DNA of 64,000 nucleotides from Narthecium ossifragum. Taxonomy: Eukaryota; Streptophyta; Magnoliopsida; Dioscoreales; Nartheciaceae. Shown piece after piece: positions 60,675-64,000 of the stretch; within the stretch, counting starts at the first letter, position 1; each line of letters begins with the position of its first letter. The stretch lies in the NCBI GenBank assembly GCA_963920575.1, contig OY986971.1, forward strand, positions 1,550,001-1,614,000, in the 5' to 3' direction. The translations under genes and the position numbers were made by a program. The notes beneath the pieces are model-generated. The model saw nothing but the letters and a program-made list of their open reading frames with translations. It did not search any database and was not told the DNA's origin.

Positions 60675-63649
60675 TCATCTTGTCCTGGCATCTGGAAAGA
60701 TAAACGCAATATCATCATCATCATCATACACCACATCCACGACCAGAATTTGTCTAAGTCAAAGTTATTCGCCATTGGTTGAGTAAGTCAAAGTTATTCG
60801 CCATATTGGTTGAGTACAGAGGGACAGAAACAGTTGCACAAAAGAACATTATCAGTATTTCATAACGTGCACTGTTCTAGCAACTTGATACTCCGCTGAA
60901 ACTGTCACATTGAGCTTGTTTAAAAGCTCACGGTGAAATTAAATCCTACTGTCGATGGATGGCTGAGCGTCACCTAAGCTCCACAAAAATAAAATATAAG
61001 TGCAAATCAAAGACTGTCATCATATCACCACCTCATGCAACTCTAGTGCCTACAAATAGAAGATAGATACATTAGAAACATATGCAAGATGCCATGGATG
61101 TACATTTATACCAATCAACTAACGTGATCCATGGTTGGGTGCACCCAAACATATGTAAATTTGTCAAGAGAAACTCATGGCCACTTGTAATGGCTACGTT
61201 TATCAAATTATTAGACAATAGAATAAACATCTCAAGGGTTGGTCATAATGCGTCATGACATGCAGAAGTTTCAAAAATTAAAATCAAGTAAACGATAATT
61301 ACCTTCATCATCATCGCCTTCATTATGCCTGTCAATCGAGTTACTTCCTCCAGTCTGTGGAACGTATTGATCCCAGAATAACTGGATTGTTCTCCAATAA
61401 CGATCTCCACCAGACAGCCACGTGTCCATGTGCATGCCCCTTGGAAAATCAACAAACAGACAATTGCTGTTATTTTCAGTTGCTTTAGCATATAGCATTC
61501 GCATGTGTGATGGAGGAACCATCTCATCTTGCAAGCCAGACAGAAACAGAATTGGTTGTTTGACCTGTGAAATAAACAAAACATCAAGAAATAAGATGTA
61601 AGAATGTGCAACAAAAAGTGTGAATCTACAATCAGAAACCAATAAATAATAGAATGAGATGCTAAGACAACATGGCTTCGCATGGTAATCAATGATATGC
61701 TGAGGTGCACAATGAAAACTTTTTTCCGATCGGGCTGTGTAACTTTAAAACGTGTCGGGCGAGAAGAACAAAGCAATGTAGTGACATATTACAAATCCTT
61801 GTGATCAGATCTCTTTAATGGAAGTTTGACCTTGATGAATTAAATAATAACAAATCAGAAACCAAAAACTTTAATTTTAGTTTTCAGTATGACATGCAAG
61901 GTAGACAAAACAGAGAGGCGCTCTAAAAGTGTCTACATGATAGACTCAGTTGCTGACCTTGCTTGTAATACAGAGTTGAAAGGGAAGCCACCATCAACAA
62001 GTGGTTCAATAGGAGGGGAACGTACACAATACATTCATACTTTCTTTCTCCTTTAGAACAGTGATTCTCTACCTCAGAATTACTCAGTATAGAATTATCT
62101 CATAAAAAGGGAGTAGCTATAACGTAACAAGCCATGCATAGATAGAGTCTTGAAAAATTAGGCCTCTTATTTAAAATGACCAGAGTCCAGAAATGTTTTC
62201 AAGGGGGCCAAAAGTGTTTGGAGGTTCATGGATCCTTTATGAAGGCAGGGGATAATTATAAGTATTGTCAGCAGCAGCTTAAAGAACACACAGAAGCTCA
62301 TGGAATTGAATTGAGCTTGATATGCACCCATTACAAAAGACCTGACCTGCCACTTGTCACCCCCTTTGACCAACCGAAATTAAGATATTTACAACTGAAT
62401 CGGAAATCAATCAGACACACAGGCCAACTATCTTCAAATGATTACAGGCTCACCTGGCCAATGACATCAATGGTACTCCATGGTGATCGCACAAAACAAT
62501 TGAGAATCTTAGGACCTTTGGACATGCTGCCACCTATGAACCACTTTAAAAAAGGCAACAACACTCCAGCCATGTCCAAGATAGAGGTGAAAGTATTCTC
62601 CAGTATGAGAGCAGAAACCTGAAGTTTGTATATTGTTCAAGCAACAGAAAACCATAATAGGTCATTAAAGAATTCACAATACACATGAGAAAACAACTTA
62701 GATAGAAAACTGCAGAGGACGAATCCAAGAGAATTTGTCCTGTGAAATTCTTGAATAGCAAGACTAGGTGCTTCTGAACATTCTTTAACACTTATTACCA
62801 AAAGATGCATCAAAGAATATTGAACTTGTGCTTGGTCTCATATTCATAAATTTCTTTCATTATTAGATTATTAGACACAAAATCAAGCAAAGAATATAGA
62901 TTTGCTAGAACTAGCAGAACTGCCAAAACCAAAAAGTTATTTGACATTGTTACGGGGGAAAAGGAACAATAAGACATCATTTAGCCTTTCTAAGTTTGTT
63001 TCATCTCTCTCGACCAATCTAAGGTGCAAATTATGCGAAGATATCAGGATCATTTCTCACTCCATGTATAAGAAGGTCATTACGCAATCAGCTAAGTGAA
63101 CATGCATACTTAGTTTATCAACAAAAACCTGTACATCGAATACAGCCTCATTTCTAAGATTGGACAAAACTAAGGAAGCATGTTTTCTCTAATTAGGTCT
63201 TGCCAACATATAGTATATTTAGGAAAGGGGTGTTTCGAAAATGAAAAAGACATTGTGTGTCAAGAGTGCATAGACATTGACGGAGAAAGCAGATTCAAGG
63301 AAAAAGGATGCATATGGCCCTACAGAAGAGAAAACTTCAAACGGTCATGAAAGGCAATACAAATAGGTAGCGGTACAAACCTTATCAGGATTGTTTCTAG
63401 CAAGGACTGCTCCAACTGCACCCCCAAGGGATCTTCCAAAAACAACTATTCTAGAAGTATCAATGTCATTTCTCTGAGCTAGATGATCAAGTGCTGCCTA
63501 GCCAATGTTGAAAAGCAAACCACAAAGTTTACTCGTTAGACTTTGAAATAGACCAAAAAAGTCACCAGGAGGGTTACAAAACCTATCATCAAACCTGAGC
63601 ATCCTTAATGATGCCGTGCTGAGATGGGAATCCATCACTTGCACCATAT
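60675..63649 (-). CDS. Alpha/beta hydrolase, WAV2/ABHD13 type, 3' part
   Basis: Exons visible: 63649-63595, 63497-63381, 62618-62454, 61564-61303, 60691-60675; phases agree. The 5' exons (membrane anchor, first strands) lie beyond the right edge. Order: GYGASDGFPSQHG; the nucleophile elbow GRSLGGA (Ser); VSALILENTFTSILDMAGVL; the acid loop FLSGLQDEMVPPSHM (Asp); and the His motif in DFPRGMHMDTWLSGG. In Arabidopsis WAV2 is a membrane-anchored serine hydrolase-like protein that restrains root bending. ABHD13 relatives are probable serine hydrolases of unknown substrate. The very short last exon (five codons and TGA) is the least certain part. Confidence 0.87.
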
Positions 63650-63719
63650 CTGTTAAAGGACATACAAAGGTTTAAAGTTCTCATATCTTCATACTACATA
63701 TAAGAAGAACCATAAATAC

Positions 63720-63997
63720 TTAGGGGGTGTTTGGTTGCTTGTACTAGCTAATGCATGCATTAGCTAATGCAGCATTTTGGTCTATACCAGTGTTTGGTTG
63801 GCCACTGCATTAACTAATGCATGCATTAGCTAATACAAAAGGTTGTTTGGTTGGCCACTGCATGCATCAGTTAATGCAAAAAAGGCCTCCAATGCTGCAT
63901 TAGCAAATGCAATGCATTGCATTTAATTAGCAGATGCAATGCAGTGCATTGAGCAATGCACTACATTAGCTAATACAAGCAACCAAACATCCCCTTA
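63720..63997. mobile_element. Tourist-like MITE, 272 bp, in hydrolase intron
   Basis: The MITE is 63723-63994, flanked by TTA. Termini are GGGGGTGTTTGGTTGC and, inverted, GGGGATGTTTGGTTGC. The interior is built of repeated self-complementary ATTAGCTAATGCA phrases and can fold into long hairpins. Its terminus equals that of the Harbinger element at 1-2674 over 16 bases. Confidence 0.92.
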
Positions 63998-64000
63998 GTG

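Noticed and set aside
62176..62622. 148-codon plus-strand ORF
   Set aside because: Mostly antisense to a well-supported hydrolase exon (62618-62454) and its intron.

Overview
The window is nuclear DNA of a flowering plant. Genes carry many introns with GT..AG borders, and transposons of several plant classes fill most of the space between them. GC-rich coding remnants (a phenylalanine ammonia-lyase copy, an NHL/LEA_2 fragment) in AT-rich surroundings lean toward a monocot, but I cannot name the species. Two blocks of exactly 200 N (2162-2361, 30094-30293) show a draft assembly.

Host genes, all on the minus strand: (1) 10549-23373, a 13-exon ubiquitin-specific protease orthologous to plant UBP26 (USP48 type), reconstructed to 1083 codons with consistent splice phases and all catalytic boxes; (2) 54441-59209, a 5-exon Alfin-like PHD-finger protein of 251 aa; (3) 60675-63649 and on past the right edge, the 3' part of an alpha/beta hydrolase of the WAV2/ABHD13 type. 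The first two act on histone marks in the families they belong to (H2B deubiquitination, H3K4me3 reading). A phenylalanine ammonia-lyase pseudogene lies at about 39360-40853.

Mobile DNA: 1-2674 is the right part of a PIF/Harbinger element (broken transposase, Myb-like second gene, TIR and TTA target duplication). 2675-9000 is a mosaic of small repeats, a poly(A) retroposon and a duplicated block. 29724-37262 is a Mutator-like element with kilobase-scale inverted termini and a 9-bp target duplication, holding a 3.4-kb solo LTR. 41449-46443 is a Copia element with identical LTRs but several broken reading frames. About 46811-49065 is a Pack-MULE-like element carrying two adjoining host gene fragments. 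49472-52448 is a minimal LTR element: both LTRs, primer-binding site and polypurine tract, but only 162 bp inside, with one MITE in each LTR. MITEs of PIF, hAT and unclassified type lie at 52946-53899, 57598-58691, 59628-59889 and 63723-63994.

I found no operon, CRISPR, RNA gene or clearly new enzymatic system. The most unusual content is structural: the nested Mutator element, the minimal LTR element, the Pack-MULE chimera, and a plus-strand exon-like segment in a UBP26 intron. Exon borders were set by eye from reading frame, splice dinucleotides and family knowledge, without alignment software.
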